Below, one piece after another: positions 25,306 through 33,516 of a DNA stretch of 43,506 bases. The position numbers and the translations under genes are program-made. Under the pieces are notes generated by a model, which saw nothing but the letters and a program-made list of their open reading frames with translations, did no database searches and was not told where the DNA came from. Source of the stretch: Deltaproteobacteria bacterium. Lineage in GTDB: Bacteria > Desulfobacterota > GWC2-55-46. Each line of letters starts with the position of its first letter. The stretch's first letter is position 1. Where the stretch lies: contig JACRET010000053.1 of the NCBI GenBank assembly GCA_016218105.1, positions 1 through 43,506 of the forward strand. Direction: 5' to 3'.

Positions 25306-25881
25306 TCAAGGATACGGATAGTAAGGGTAGGGATAGCGGTACGGATACCCCCCATACGGATAAGTAGGCCCGTATGGATTGTACGGGTAGTAAGGGCTCA
25401 TCGGCCCGTAGTAAGGGTAATACGGCTGATTATAATCGTAAGGATACGCCTCGATCTTTTCCGAGAGCTTTATCTCGATCGGCGTTATCACCGGATAAGG
25501 ATAGTCCATCTTGCCGATCTTCCTTACGTCGACCCTGTTGATTGTGCCGGCTATGGTGATCCTTTTATCCTCTTTATATATGTTCGGGTCTAAATACTTC
25601 TTGGCCTCGATAATGAATCTTCCCCTTGAGGCGCCGTCTTCGGGACGGTCGTCAAAGGCCAGGGTGGATTCGAGGACTTCAACCTCGGTCGTGGCCTCAA
25701 GGTTTTCGGTTCCAAGCACTGTGCCGCCCCAGAGGACTTTTTTGCCGATATACTGGTCAGGGTTGGCCTGCACCATTTCAATGGTAATGTTACGGTCTAC
25801 CTCTTTTACGACATTTTTTGAGATGACCGATCCGCAACCAGCGAATATGAAAAGAGACAGGACGAGGACAAGGGTTTTCAT
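25306..25881 (-). CDS. Slp-family outer-membrane lipoprotein with Tyr/Pro-rich tail
   Basis: The 191-residue product has a lipoprotein signal (LFIFAGC, lipidated C16). A domain of about 130 residues resembles the Slp/YeaY starvation lipoprotein family (EMVQANPDQYIGKKVLWGG, FIIEAKKYLDPNIYKEDKRI). The last 45 residues are an unusual low-complexity run of YPY, NPYGP and YGGYP units with no acidic residues after EAYPYDY. Slp proteins sit on the inner face of the outer membrane and respond to stress in E. coli. The tail is not part of that family as I know it and could bind carbohydrate or the cell wall. It is divergent from the dGTPase gene. Confidence 0.8.
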   Translation of the reverse strand: MKTLVLVLSLFIFAGCGSVISKNVVKEVDRNITIEMVQANPDQYIGKKVLWGGTVLGTENLEATTEVEVLESTLAFDDRPEDGASRGRFIIEAKKYLDPNIYKEDKRITIAGTINRVDVRKIGKMDYPYPVITPIEIKLSEKIEAYPYDYNQPYYPYYGPMSPYYPYNPYGPTYPYGGYPYRYPYPYYPYP

Positions 25882-25914
25882 ACTTAGATTGTATAATTGT
25901 TTGGAGATTTGTCA

Positions 25915-27072
25915 ATGCCGAAGAGGATAGATTATTCAGAGCTGGAAAGAGAACGCCTCTCGCCGTATGCCGCAAAAAGCGCGGAAACAAGGGGGCGAAG
26001 GCACGAGGAACCCGAGCACCCCTTTAGAACCCCCTTTCAGAGGGACAGGGACAGGGTCATCCATTGCAACGCCTTCAGGCGGCTTGAGTACAAGACCCAG
26101 GTATTCGTTTACCATGAGGGAGACCATTACAGGACGCGCCTCACCCATACGATAGAAGTCGCGCAGATCTCCCGAACCATAGCTAGGGCATTGGGCCTTA
26201 ATGAAGACTTGTCCGAGGGTATCGCCCTTGCCCACGACCTGGGGCATCCGCCTTTTGGCCACTCCGGGGAGACGGTATTGAACGACCTCATGTCAGACCA
26301 CGGCGGATTCGAGCACAACGCCCACAGCTTAAGGATAGTGGAGGAGCTTGAGAAGAGGTACCCGAACTTCAGCGGGCTTAACCTTACGTGGGAGGTGAGG
26401 GAAGGGATAGTAAAGCACTCTTCAGAGCACGACAGGCCCGGACTCAACTCGGAATATGAAGGCGAAAAATCGGCCTGTCTTGAAGCGCAGATAGCCGATA
26501 TAGCGGATGAAATAGCCTATAACAACCACGACATAGACGACGGCATCTCCTCGGAGATGATAGACCCCTCGGCTTTAAAGGGCGTGGAGATATGGAGCGA
26601 GTACTTTGAGCCTGTAAAAAGCCTGTACCCGGACGCTGATATCAAGGTGCTCAAATATCAGACCATCGTCCGCATAATAAACGCCCAGGTGACCGACCTT
26701 GTAAGTACGATTTTAAAGACAATCGATGAAGAGGGGATAAAGTCATTGAATGACGTGCGCTCAAGGAGCCCCATCGCGAGCTTCAGCGCGGAGATGGAGA
26801 AGAAAAACCGCCAGTTGAAGAAGTTTTTGAGAGAGAACCTGTACAGGCACCACAGGGTCGTAAGGATGGCCGACAAGGCGGAGAGGATATTGAACGAGCT
26901 TTTTAAGGCTTATCTAAGGAAGCCCAAGCTCCTGCCTCCGCATGTCCATTCGCTCATAGACAAATCCGGCAGGGACAAGCACAGGGTCGTCTGCGACTAT
27001 ATCGCTGGCATGACCGACCGCTTCGCCCTCGATGAGTTCAAAAAGCTCTTTGACCCGTATGAGAAGGTGTGA
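25915..27072 (+). CDS. dGTPase-like deoxynucleotide triphosphohydrolase
   Basis: The 385-residue HD-domain enzyme would cleave dNTPs to nucleosides and triphosphate, controlling dNTP pools. The start is the ATG at 25915, after a GGAG site; a TTG 18 bases earlier is less likely. Metal-binding residues are visible as H78 in RTRLTHTIEVAQ and H107/D108 in ALAHDLGHPPFGH. The later acidic motif DIADEIAYNNHDIDDG is also present. Length and the RRLEYKTQVF region match bacterial dGTP triphosphohydrolase-like proteins. Besides housekeeping, members of this family are reported to limit phage replication by nucleotide depletion. The next genes are restriction-like remnants. Confidence 0.9.
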   Translation: MPKRIDYSELERERLSPYAAKSAETRGRRHEEPEHPFRTPFQRDRDRVIHCNAFRRLEYKTQVFVYHEGDHYRTRLTHTIEVAQISRTIARALGLNEDLSEGIALAHDLGHPPFGHSGETVLNDLMSDHGGFEHNAHSLRIVEELEKRYPNFSGLNLTWEVREGIVKHSSEHDRPGLNSEYEGEKSACLEAQIADIADEIAYNNHDIDDGISSEMIDPSALKGVEIWSEYFEPVKSLYPDADIKVLKYQTIVRIINAQVTDLVSTILKTIDEEGIKSLNDVRSRSPIASFSAEMEKKNRQLKKFLRENLYRHHRVVRMADKAERILNELFKAYLRKPKLLPPHVHSLIDKSGRDKHRVVCDYIAGMTDRFALDEFKKLFDPYEKV

Positions 27073-27078
27073 GGGGGG

Positions 27079-27276
27079 TTAATCAATATCCTTGAAATAT
27101 GACTCTTCAATGATGCCGCTGCCAACAAGCCTCATACATTCGTCCGGAACGGCACACAGCGCCTTTGTCAGCACTTCCTTCAACAATACGGCGTCTTCCG
27201 AAAAATCTTTTTTGCCATCCCATTCATCGCTCAACCTCTCAGCGATAGCTAGCGCCCATCTGTTTGCGGAGTTCAT
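27079..27276 (-). CDS. Uncharacterised 65-residue protein
   Basis: The ATG at 27276 follows a GAGGGG ribosome-binding site, 10 bases after the stop of the frameshifted gene upstream, so the two were an operon. The product is acidic and helical (ANRWALAIAERLSDEWDG, EDAVLLKEVLTKALCAVP), with no membrane or secretion signals. I recognise no family. As the small partner of an HTH-nuclease-like gene it could be an accessory or antidote-type protein, but there is no direct evidence. Confidence 0.6.
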   Translation of the reverse strand: MNSANRWALAIAERLSDEWDGKKDFSEDAVLLKEVLTKALCAVPDECMRLVGSGIIEESYFKDID

Positions 27277-27286
27277 TTTTTACCCC

Positions 27287-27996
27287 TCACTCCAATAACC
27301 GGAGCCTTGTTTCAACGCTTACGGACTCGCTTGTTTTTGAGTGCCACTCAACCACATCATCGTAGCTCCAAAATCTAATCCTCTTATTGATAGGCCTGAA
27401 CGCTTCTAAAGCCAACTTCGCATGAAACTCTTTTTTTCTAACCGCGTCGGCGACAATACGGAAATCCGTGGAGAAGTCCTGGAGCTCGACAAACTTTAAC
27501 AAAGAATTATGCATGGAAGTCGAGTGTTCTATTTCAAAAAGGCTTGCAGGCAGGCTTCTCTCGTTAAACCAGGTGACATCGATCGTCTGGGCAGTGCGGA
27601 TAATATGGTCGTAGCTGAATTGGTATATATCCGGGAGTGTCGCAATAACCGCGAGCGTTTTAGACAGATAGAGCCTGTTCTTATCTTGTTTTGGAACAAA
27701 AGTCTTGAACCTCTTGAGATTTCCTAACTCGACAATCAGTCCCTGATAGAATGTATGGGAATACTCTTCCTTTTTGATTTGGTTTGCCCCTTTGCGGGTA
27801 AAATTTCAGGCGGCATTTTATCTTTAAAGGCCTTTAAAGCCCATAGGCCTGGCCTTATCTTGAAGAAAAAACGTTCATCCTGAACTATACGCCGGATACT
27901 CGCAAAAGGTGTCCTGGTCTTCCATTCACACCCTTCAATTCTCAAAGCCGTCTGATATAAAAACCCGAGAGTGGCATCTCCGCCATTCTCTTTCAT
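27287..27996 (-). pseudogene. Frameshifted HARE-HTH-like / PD-(D/E)XK nuclease-like gene
   Basis: Two minus-strand frames belong together. The first, from the ATG at 27996, encodes a winged-helix-like region (FASIRRIVQDERFFFKIRPG, LWALKAF). The second continues without a start down to 27287 and contains YSHTFYQGLIVELGNLKRF, then TIDVTWFNERSLPASLFEIE followed by HST. That D-x(n)-E-x-E pattern fits a PD-(D/E)XK nuclease fold. The joint is at AAAGGGG (27793 to 27787 on the minus strand). A one-base slip back there gives a continuous 236-residue product. The first frame also stays open for about 53 codons upstream of the ATG without another start, so the N-terminus may be lost. Decay is the simplest reading; programmed frameshifting is possible. 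Confidence 0.6.
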
Positions 27997-28235
27997 GACC
28001 TTAATTACCGTTGAATACTTACTTTCATGGGAGTATAGATTATTGTGAGCGGCATTTAAAGAAAAATCTATGATTGATATTGAACAGACCTTCTGATTCT
28101 GACATTTATCATACCTCTGTCCGCCAGAGGTGTTAATATTTCCATTTGAACCGTTCTAGAATTTGTAGTATCTTAAAATGATAAAGACTGCTTGGAAATA
28201 GCGGTATATTTTTTAAAATCTCAGGAGGTTTCAAT

Positions 28236-28526
28236 ATGGGCGATTGCGGAAGCTGCGGGCCGTCCGGTGGCGGGCCGTTTTCAGAAGGTTTGGAATTGGT
28301 GGAGTTTGTTTACAACGCTCATGGCGGCGGCGTGAGGAACGCTCCGATCCCTGATGGGGGCCTCAAGGCAAAATGCCATGGGTGCGGAGAGTCATTTATA
28401 CTTAAGACCTTCGTAGGCAAGTGCCCCAAGTGCGGCGGGGTACACGCCGTATCACCCCCAAGGTGCGACGATCCGGACAACATCCAGTTCGCCGGCGCCG
28501 GATACAAGCTCCCTGAGGACAGGTAA
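28236..28526 (+). CDS. Small zinc-ribbon protein of unknown function
   Basis: A 96-residue soluble protein preceded by a strong AGGAGG site. It has an N-terminal MGDCGSCGPSGGG (C4, C7), then a zinc ribbon with C47 and C50 (KCHGCGESF) and C63 and C66 (GKCPKCGG), and a last cysteine at C77. The ribbon suggests metal binding, with the N-terminal CxxC as an extra site. It is monocistronic, with a strong terminator directly after it. The GSCG start and lone ribbon recall metal-handling proteins such as HypA-like or FmdB-like ribbons, but I cannot assign it. Confidence 0.75.
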   Translation: MGDCGSCGPSGGGPFSEGLELVEFVYNAHGGGVRNAPIPDGGLKAKCHGCGESFILKTFVGKCPKCGGVHAVSPPRCDDPDNIQFAGAGYKLPEDR

Positions 28527-28542
28527 AACATAGCGTCAGCTC

Positions 28543-28577
28543 AAGGCCCCTTCTTTTCAAAGAAGGGGCCTTTTTTT
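28543..28577 (+). terminator. Strong Rho-independent terminator after the zinc-ribbon gene
   Basis: AAGGCCCCTTCTT and AAGAAGGGGCCTT form a 13-base stem with a very short loop, followed by a run of seven T. It begins 16 bases after the stop codon. Confidence 0.9.
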
Positions 28578-28689
28578 ATTTTTCTAAAATATGCCCCCTC
28601 ACCTTGCACCCTCCCCAAATGTTAGATGAGAATTAGTGGTCATTCGTAATGGCAGGCCTTCAGATACCCCCGTCTTTATGGAGATTTTT

Positions 28690-29220
28690 TTAAAAGGAGC
28701 CGGAGCCTGTCTTGGCGAGCCGCTTGGCCTCTTTATGCTTCCTGTGCCTGATGATGGCCCGTTTCACGGCAAAATAAGCCCCCGCGGTGCATAAAGCCGA
28801 AATAACAACGTTGCCTGCCATATATACCAGATAGGCCCAGCCCCCGGCTTTTAAAAACCCTTCGCTGCGGATCATGGTTATAATCGAGGCCCTGTCTTCC
28901 CCCATGATAACAGAGCCGATCGCTATGCTGAGCGTCCAGAAGAAAGGGGCTGTCAGGGGATTTACGATAAAGCTCCCGATCACCGCCGCCGCCTTGTTGG
29001 CCTTAAAGATAAAAGCAAATCCGATAGAAAGGAAACCCCCTGCCCCAAAGGTGGGGAGAACCCCCATAAGTACCCCGATCGCCGCTCCCCGCGCGATCCT
29101 CTCAGGCGGGTCATCGAGGCGCAAAATCTTCAGGTAGGTAAGCTTAAACCACCTTTTTAGACGCTCGAAAGGGTGTTTTTTGTTGTTTTTTGGTTTATTA
29201 TTTGTGATATCCAAAGGCAT
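28690..29220 (-). CDS. DUF2062 membrane protein
   Basis: The ATG at 29220 gives a 176-residue product; a TTG 24 bases upstream is possible but has no better ribosome-binding site. The DUF2062 hallmark LDDPPERIARGAAIGVLMGV is followed by LPTFGAGGFLSIGFAF, then FKANKAAAVIGSFIVNPLTA and PFFWTLSIAIGSVIMG. Three or more hydrophobic segments follow, ending with a basic tail. The family is widespread in Gram-negatives, sometimes near glycosyltransferases or competence genes, with no settled function. It is convergent with the zinc-ribbon gene. Confidence 0.82.
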   Translation of the reverse strand: MPLDITNNKPKNNKKHPFERLKRWFKLTYLKILRLDDPPERIARGAAIGVLMGVLPTFGAGGFLSIGFAFIFKANKAAAVIGSFIVNPLTAPFFWTLSIAIGSVIMGEDRASIITMIRSEGFLKAGGWAYLVYMAGNVVISALCTAGAYFAVKRAIIRHRKHKEAKRLAKTGSGSF

Positions 29221-29515
29221 TTGGTTCCGGAAAACGTACTGCAAAGTTTAAAGGAAAGGGTACTCCGTTTATTTAAAAAATATCATATATCGCCGGATTA
29301 AGTCAATTGAGGGAAAATACCTCTATCCGCCGTTTTCAAGAAATATTTTTGTGAAAATCCACACAACTCATGATTTTCCGATATAATGAGGACAATGAAG
29401 ACCAAAATAGTCGGATTTAACTTGAAATAAGAGACCAGGTACGATATATATTTGCAAGACAGCCTGTTGATCGCGGATACAATCCAATCTAACCAATGAG
29501 GGAGGAATTTAAAAA

Positions 29516-29851
29516 ATGCAGCTGGCAAACGTTTCTCAGACAAAAGAGTTCAAGGACGAGGCGGTAAATAAAGTCACCTACGTAAAAGGTGAGCAGCTTA
29601 TACAGGACACCTATTACTTCAGGCCCGGGCAGGTACTCGATTATCACAGGCATCCGACAGGAGACCAGATATTTTTTGTGCATGAAGGCGAGGGGACTTA
29701 CTATATCGATGACGGCAAGGAAGAGTCAACCGTCCTCAAGCCCGGCGTAGTCGTGCTCGCCCCCAAAGGCGTATGGCACAAGATAGTCGCGAAGAACGAC
29801 CTCGTCGTCTCGCAGGCCACGGCAGTGCCCGCCGGCATGGAAAAAAGATAA
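29516..29851 (+). CDS. Single-domain cupin protein
   Basis: A 111-residue cupin preceded by a GGGAGGAA site. Motif 1 is VLDYHRHPTGDQIFFVHEGE (H44 and H46) and motif 2 is VLAPKGVWHKIVAKND (H89), so a metal site of histidines is plausible. There is no fused regulator or enzyme domain. Function cannot be assigned; such small cupins act as sensors, isomerases or dioxygenases. It is a single-gene unit, closed by a strong terminator. Confidence 0.82.
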   Translation: MQLANVSQTKEFKDEAVNKVTYVKGEQLIQDTYYFRPGQVLDYHRHPTGDQIFFVHEGEGTYYIDDGKEESTVLKPGVVVLAPKGVWHKIVAKNDLVVSQATAVPAGMEKR

Positions 29852-29866
29852 AGCTCTGATTTTTAA

Positions 29867-29900
29867 AAAAAGGGCAGGGTGTTTATCCCCTGCCCTTTTT
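29867..29900. terminator. Rho-independent terminator (bidirectional form)
   Basis: AAAAAGGGCAGGG pairs with CCCTGCCCTTTTT around an 8-base loop, with T-runs on both strands. It lies between the cupin gene and the convergent glycerate kinase gene and can serve both. Confidence 0.88.
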
Positions 29901-29943
29901 GTTTTTGAATATAATGTGCTTAGAGCCTATCTGGAAAATATTC

Positions 29944-31281
29944 TTATTCAATGATTGCCACGATTACATCCATAACATTCGTACCGGTCGGCCCGGTCTT
30001 AAAAAGCCCTCCCACTTCTTTAAAAAATGTATGAGAGTCATTATTCTCCAGAAATTCTGAAGGGTCCATCCCCGCTTGCCGCGCTTTTTTCAAGGTCTTG
30101 CTGTCAGCAAAAGCCCCGGCCGCGTCTGTAGGCCCGTCGGTTCCGTCAGTGCCCGCGGCGAGCAAAGTCACCCCTTCCATGGCGCCAAGCCTTAAGGCTG
30201 CCGCAAGCGCGAACTCCTGCATCCTGCCGCCCAAACCTTTTCCCTTTAGCTCAACCGTTGTCTCACCCCCCAAAAGGATACAGGCGGGAGGGCCTACAGG
30301 GTTGCCGGACTTTTTAATCTCTCTTATGACAGCGCAAAGGAAATCCGCGGTGTCGCGAGAGTGGCCTGTAACGGAAGAAGAAAGTATCAGGGTCTTATAG
30401 CCCAGAGAGACGGCCTTCTTTTTTGCGGCCTCAAGGGAAGCGCCGTTATCTGCCACTATCAGATTATCGCACCCTGCAAATATCTTGTCCCCGGGCTTGG
30501 GTGTCTCCTCTACCGTCCCGCGAACGCCGTTTTTAAGGTGCTTAATAACAGCGGCCGGAACGCGTGAAGCGATCTTGTATTTTTTTAGAACCGAGATTGC
30601 GTCCATGTAAGTCGTGCTGTCCGGGGCAGTAGGGCCAGATGCGATGGATGAGATATCGTCGCCTACTACATCGGAGATAATAAGGCTTACAACACGCGCG
30701 GGGGAAGCAGCCTTGAGGAGGTGCCCGCCCTTTATCATGGAGATATGTTTTCTCACCGCGTTTATCTCGTGGATCGTCGCGCCTGACTCGATGAGAAGGC
30801 GTGTAGCCCTCTGTTTATCCCGCAGGGTCACGCCCGGCACGGGCGCTGGAAGGAGCGCGGAAGCGCCGCCGGATATTAGGCATATCACGAGGTCTTCGGG
30901 CCACGCGTGCTCAGCGATCCTTGTAAGCTCGATCGCGCCCATGATACCGTTCCTGTCAGGTATGGGGTGGCCCGCCTCGATGACTTGAACGCCCTTTAGC
31001 CTCTCGCCATAACCGTACCTGGTAACTACGGAGCCGCCGGTAAGCCTGCGGCCGAGCGCCTCTTCGACGGCCCTGGCCATGCCGCAGGAAGCCTTGCCCG
31101 CGCCGATGACATAGATGCGCTTGAATTTATTAGGGTCGAATGAGAGAGGGCCGATATCGAGTCTGTCGCGGCCTTTTGAGGACGAGAGCCTTACGTTTTT
31201 CTTTACCGCTTCGTATGGGGATGCGGCTTCTAGGGCCGACAGGAATATTTCCTTAGCCTCGCTTCTCTTTGCCATTATCAT
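29944..31281 (-). CDS. Glycerate 2-kinase (GckA/TtuD, MOFRL family)
   Basis: The 445-residue protein matches the class II glycerate kinase family: an N-terminal DUF4147 domain (YVIGAGKASCGMARAVEEAL, then EAGHPIPD and LISGGASALLP) and a C-terminal MOFRL domain (CILLGGETTVELKGKGLGGR, MQEFALAAALRLG, GTDGTDGPTDAAGAF). It would phosphorylate D-glycerate at C2, linking serine or glyoxylate breakdown to glycolysis. The start overlaps the end of nadE by 29 bases (an ATG two codons on, at 31275, is an alternative), so the two genes are translationally coupled. Confidence 0.92.
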   Translation of the reverse strand: MIMAKRSEAKEIFLSALEAASPYEAVKKNVRLSSSKGRDRLDIGPLSFDPNKFKRIYVIGAGKASCGMARAVEEALGRRLTGGSVVTRYGYGERLKGVQVIEAGHPIPDRNGIMGAIELTRIAEHAWPEDLVICLISGGASALLPAPVPGVTLRDKQRATRLLIESGATIHEINAVRKHISMIKGGHLLKAASPARVVSLIISDVVGDDISSIASGPTAPDSTTYMDAISVLKKYKIASRVPAAVIKHLKNGVRGTVEETPKPGDKIFAGCDNLIVADNGASLEAAKKKAVSLGYKTLILSSSVTGHSRDTADFLCAVIREIKKSGNPVGPPACILLGGETTVELKGKGLGGRMQEFALAAALRLGAMEGVTLLAAGTDGTDGPTDAAGAFADSKTLKKARQAGMDPSEFLENNDSHTFFKEVGGLFKTGPTGTNVMDVIVAIIE

Positions 31282-32998
31282 AGCCGTTCGTGATCGGCAT
31301 CCTCCTGTCCTTGCCGAGCGCCCTCGGCGTGATCTTGATGCCAGGCGGGGCCTGTCTCCTTTTGTACTCGCTTGAATCGACCATGCGCATTACCTTTTTT
31401 ACGATAGCTTTCTTAAAGCCCATCGCGACGATCTCTTCGAGGGACTTGTCCTCTTCTACATAGGCCTTCAGTATCCTATCCAGAAGGCCGTAAGGCGGGA
31501 GCGTGTCCTGGTCGGTCTGGTTAGCTTTCAGTTCAGCCGTTGGGGCCTTTGTGAACACGCGCTCCGGTATGATAGTACGCCCGGCCTTTTCGTTTATCTT
31601 TTCCGAGAGCTTATAGACGAGGGTCTTGGGTACGTCCTTTATGACCGCGAAACCTCCGGCCATATCTCCGTAAAGGGTCGCGTATCCGACGCTCATCTCG
31701 CTCTTGTTGCCTGTAGTCAGCACTATCCAGCTGAACTTGTTCGAGAGGCCCATCAGGATATTGCCGCGAATACGCGCCTGCATGTTTTCTTCGGTGATGT
31801 CCTCGCCCTTCCCCTTGAACGCCTGTTTCATGGTCTTGAGTAACGCGTCAAAGGTATCCTGTATGGGAATAGTGAGGAGGTCTATGCCAAGGTTGCGGGC
31901 CAGCCCGGCCGCGTCTTCCTTGCTCGCGTCGGACGTGAATCTTGAAGGCATCGCCACGCCTGTCAGGTTTTCCCTGCCGAGGGCCAGTGCCGCGACCGCC
32001 GCCACGAGCGAGGAATCGATCCCGCCGCTCAGGCCCACTACCACGTGCTTAAAACCGTTCTTCTGAATATAATCCCTGGTGCCGAGGACGAGCGCGTTTA
32101 AAACCTCTTCGGTCTCGTCAAGACGGACTCGGGGCCTTACGGGGATGGACGGCCTTTTTTTCCGTTCCCTGACCGGAGGAAGGCTTATCTCGCGAAGCCC
32201 CTCAAGCCTGGTCTTGAGCTTCACGTCTCTGCGCCTCGGGTCGTGCAACCTTGTCATCGTGACCGTATCCAGGTCAAGGTCAGCGACTATCAGGTCTTCC
32301 TCAAAGGCCTTGCCTCTGGCGAGCACCCCGCCGCTGCCGTCTATAATAAGGCCCTGCCCGTCGAAGACAAGCTCGTCCTGGCCGCCAACCGTGTTGTTAT
32401 AAGCTATGATCACGTCGTTATCGTTGGCCCTCGTTACAAGCATCTCCTCCCGCATCCATGCCTTGCCCATGTGATAGGGAGAGGCGTTTATATTGGCGAT
32501 CACCTCCGCGCCGGCAAGCGCCTGGACGCGCGCCGGGCCTTCGGGGTACCAGATGTCCTCGCAGATCTCAAGACCGATGGTCACCCCGCCAAGAACAAAA
32601 TTAAGCGCCGTAGTACCGGCCTGAAAATATCTCTGCTCGTCAAAGACCCCGTAGTTGGGGAGATACATCTTGTGGTAGACATCCGCGACCTTGCCCATGT
32701 GGATGATCGCCGCGGCGTTATAGATGTCGGCCTTCCTGTCGACAAACCCTACTACGGCGGTTATGCCCTTTATCTTGCGGCTCAACTCATGGAGCGCGTC
32801 TATGTTATCTTCGATAAATTTGGGTTTTAAGAGAAGGTCTTCCGGAGGGTAACCGGTAAGCGAAAGCTCGGGGAAGAGCACCAGGTCGCAACCGAGCTTG
32901 CGTGCCTTTTCGGAGTAATTGAATATCCTGGCCGCGTTCCGGGATAAGCTCCCAACGGTAGGGTTTATCTGCGCCATCGCTATCCTGAGTGTTCGCAT
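31253..32998 (-). CDS. nadE: Glutamine-dependent NAD+ synthetase
   Basis: The 581-residue enzyme makes the last step of NAD synthesis, amidating deamido-NAD with ammonia from glutamine. The N-terminal nitrilase-type amidase has the E-K-C triad at E44 (LFPELSLTGYPPEDL), K110 (VYHKMYLPNYG) and C146 (LEICEDIW). The C-terminal synthetase begins near residue 310, with the PP-loop GLSGGIDSSL and ends with KRRQAPPGIKITPRALGKDR. This is the long, glutaminase-fused form. It is the first gene of a two-gene unit with the glycerate kinase. Confidence 0.96.
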   Translation of the reverse strand: MRTLRIAMAQINPTVGSLSRNAARIFNYSEKARKLGCDLVLFPELSLTGYPPEDLLLKPKFIEDNIDALHELSRKIKGITAVVGFVDRKADIYNAAAIIHMGKVADVYHKMYLPNYGVFDEQRYFQAGTTALNFVLGGVTIGLEICEDIWYPEGPARVQALAGAEVIANINASPYHMGKAWMREEMLVTRANDNDVIIAYNNTVGGQDELVFDGQGLIIDGSGGVLARGKAFEEDLIVADLDLDTVTMTRLHDPRRRDVKLKTRLEGLREISLPPVRERKKRPSIPVRPRVRLDETEEVLNALVLGTRDYIQKNGFKHVVVGLSGGIDSSLVAAVAALALGRENLTGVAMPSRFTSDASKEDAAGLARNLGIDLLTIPIQDTFDALLKTMKQAFKGKGEDITEENMQARIRGNILMGLSNKFSWIVLTTGNKSEMSVGYATLYGDMAGGFAVIKDVPKTLVYKLSEKINEKAGRTIIPERVFTKAPTAELKANQTDQDTLPPYGLLDRILKAYVEEDKSLEEIVAMGFKKAIVKKVMRMVDSSEYKRRQAPPGIKITPRALGKDRRMPITNGYDNGKEKRG

Positions 32999-33047
32999 AC
33001 GCTAGAGATTATCAGAACGTATGTTTTGTGTAAAGAGGAGAAAGGCT

Positions 33048-33340
33048 TAACAGGCTGCTGAAAAAGGCCATCTGCTTTGTTGTCTTTGTCGTTCGTCACC
33101 GCGGCGTACAGACAAAGTACGCCGCATTCCTCGCTTCTCGACGCCTCTCAGCTGAATATACATAGCAGCGCCTTCCCCGCAGTCTTCCGCGGGGAGCTTC
33201 ATCGGGTGCCCGGCGGAATCCCGCCCCTTTTAAGGGCGGGTCAAGCCGGGCTATATAAAAGAACAGGTACCTTGCCGACAATCCCTGCCATTTATGGCAG
33301 GGTGATTGAATAAATTTCGGGTTTTTCATCAACGTGTTAA
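33048..33340. mobile_element. MITE-like element 3 with nested hairpin repeat
   Basis: The left end is TTAACAGGCTGCTGAAAAAG. The right end on the opposite strand is TTAACACGTTGATGAAAAAC, the same sequence with three mismatches. The interior repeats the plan of element 1, with the TACAGACAAAGTACGCCGCA hairpin and the clustered-hairpin insert. It lies 50 bases upstream of nadE, not at a gene end. Confidence 0.72.
33154..33312 (+). repeat. Clustered-hairpin repeat, copy 3 (nested in MITE 3)
   Basis: Same orientation as copy 2, but a degraded GAATATACATAGC start and a shorter first spacer. The downstream block from GCCCGGCGGAATCCCGCCCC to the final CCCTGCC-ATTTAT-GGCAGGG is nearly identical to copies 1 and 2. 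Confidence 0.85.
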
Positions 33341-33456
33341 AATGCAGGGCGGCTCCGTCAATTACGATCAACCCCGTAGGCGCTCCGTCCGTTGGCTCGT
33401 CTATGGGGCGCGCCCTTGCCTCGGCAAGGCAAAAAAACAGAACTCAAATCCTCTTC

Positions 33457-33485
33457 TTTACACTCACTCACAATAAGGCTATAAT
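33457..33485 (+). promoter_or_regulatory. Sigma-70 promoter of the TPR gene
   Basis: TTTACA at 33457-33462, a 17-base spacer, and a perfect TATAAT at 33480-33485 lie 31 bases before the ATG. This is one of the best housekeeping promoter matches in the window, and it fixes the gene start at 33517 instead of the longer frame. Confidence 0.65.
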
Positions 33486-33516
33486 TATTCCGCAAACTCG
33501 TATAGGATATAAAATT

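Larger units (their letters stand above)
33000..33456. other. Repeat-filled gap between divergent nadE and TPR genes
   Basis: No gene is found here. Most of it (33048-33340) is a MITE-like element enclosing the third clustered-hairpin copy. The stretch 33341-33456 holds a CCTTGCC-TC-GGCAAGG inverted repeat at about 33412-33430, followed by an A-run on the plus strand, which does not look like a terminator for either neighbour. The promoter of the TPR gene follows. Confidence 0.65.

Noticed and set aside
33412-33436. CCTTGCC-TC-GGCAAGG hairpin as a terminator
   Set aside because: It is followed by A rather than T on the plus strand, and no gene ends nearby in either direction.
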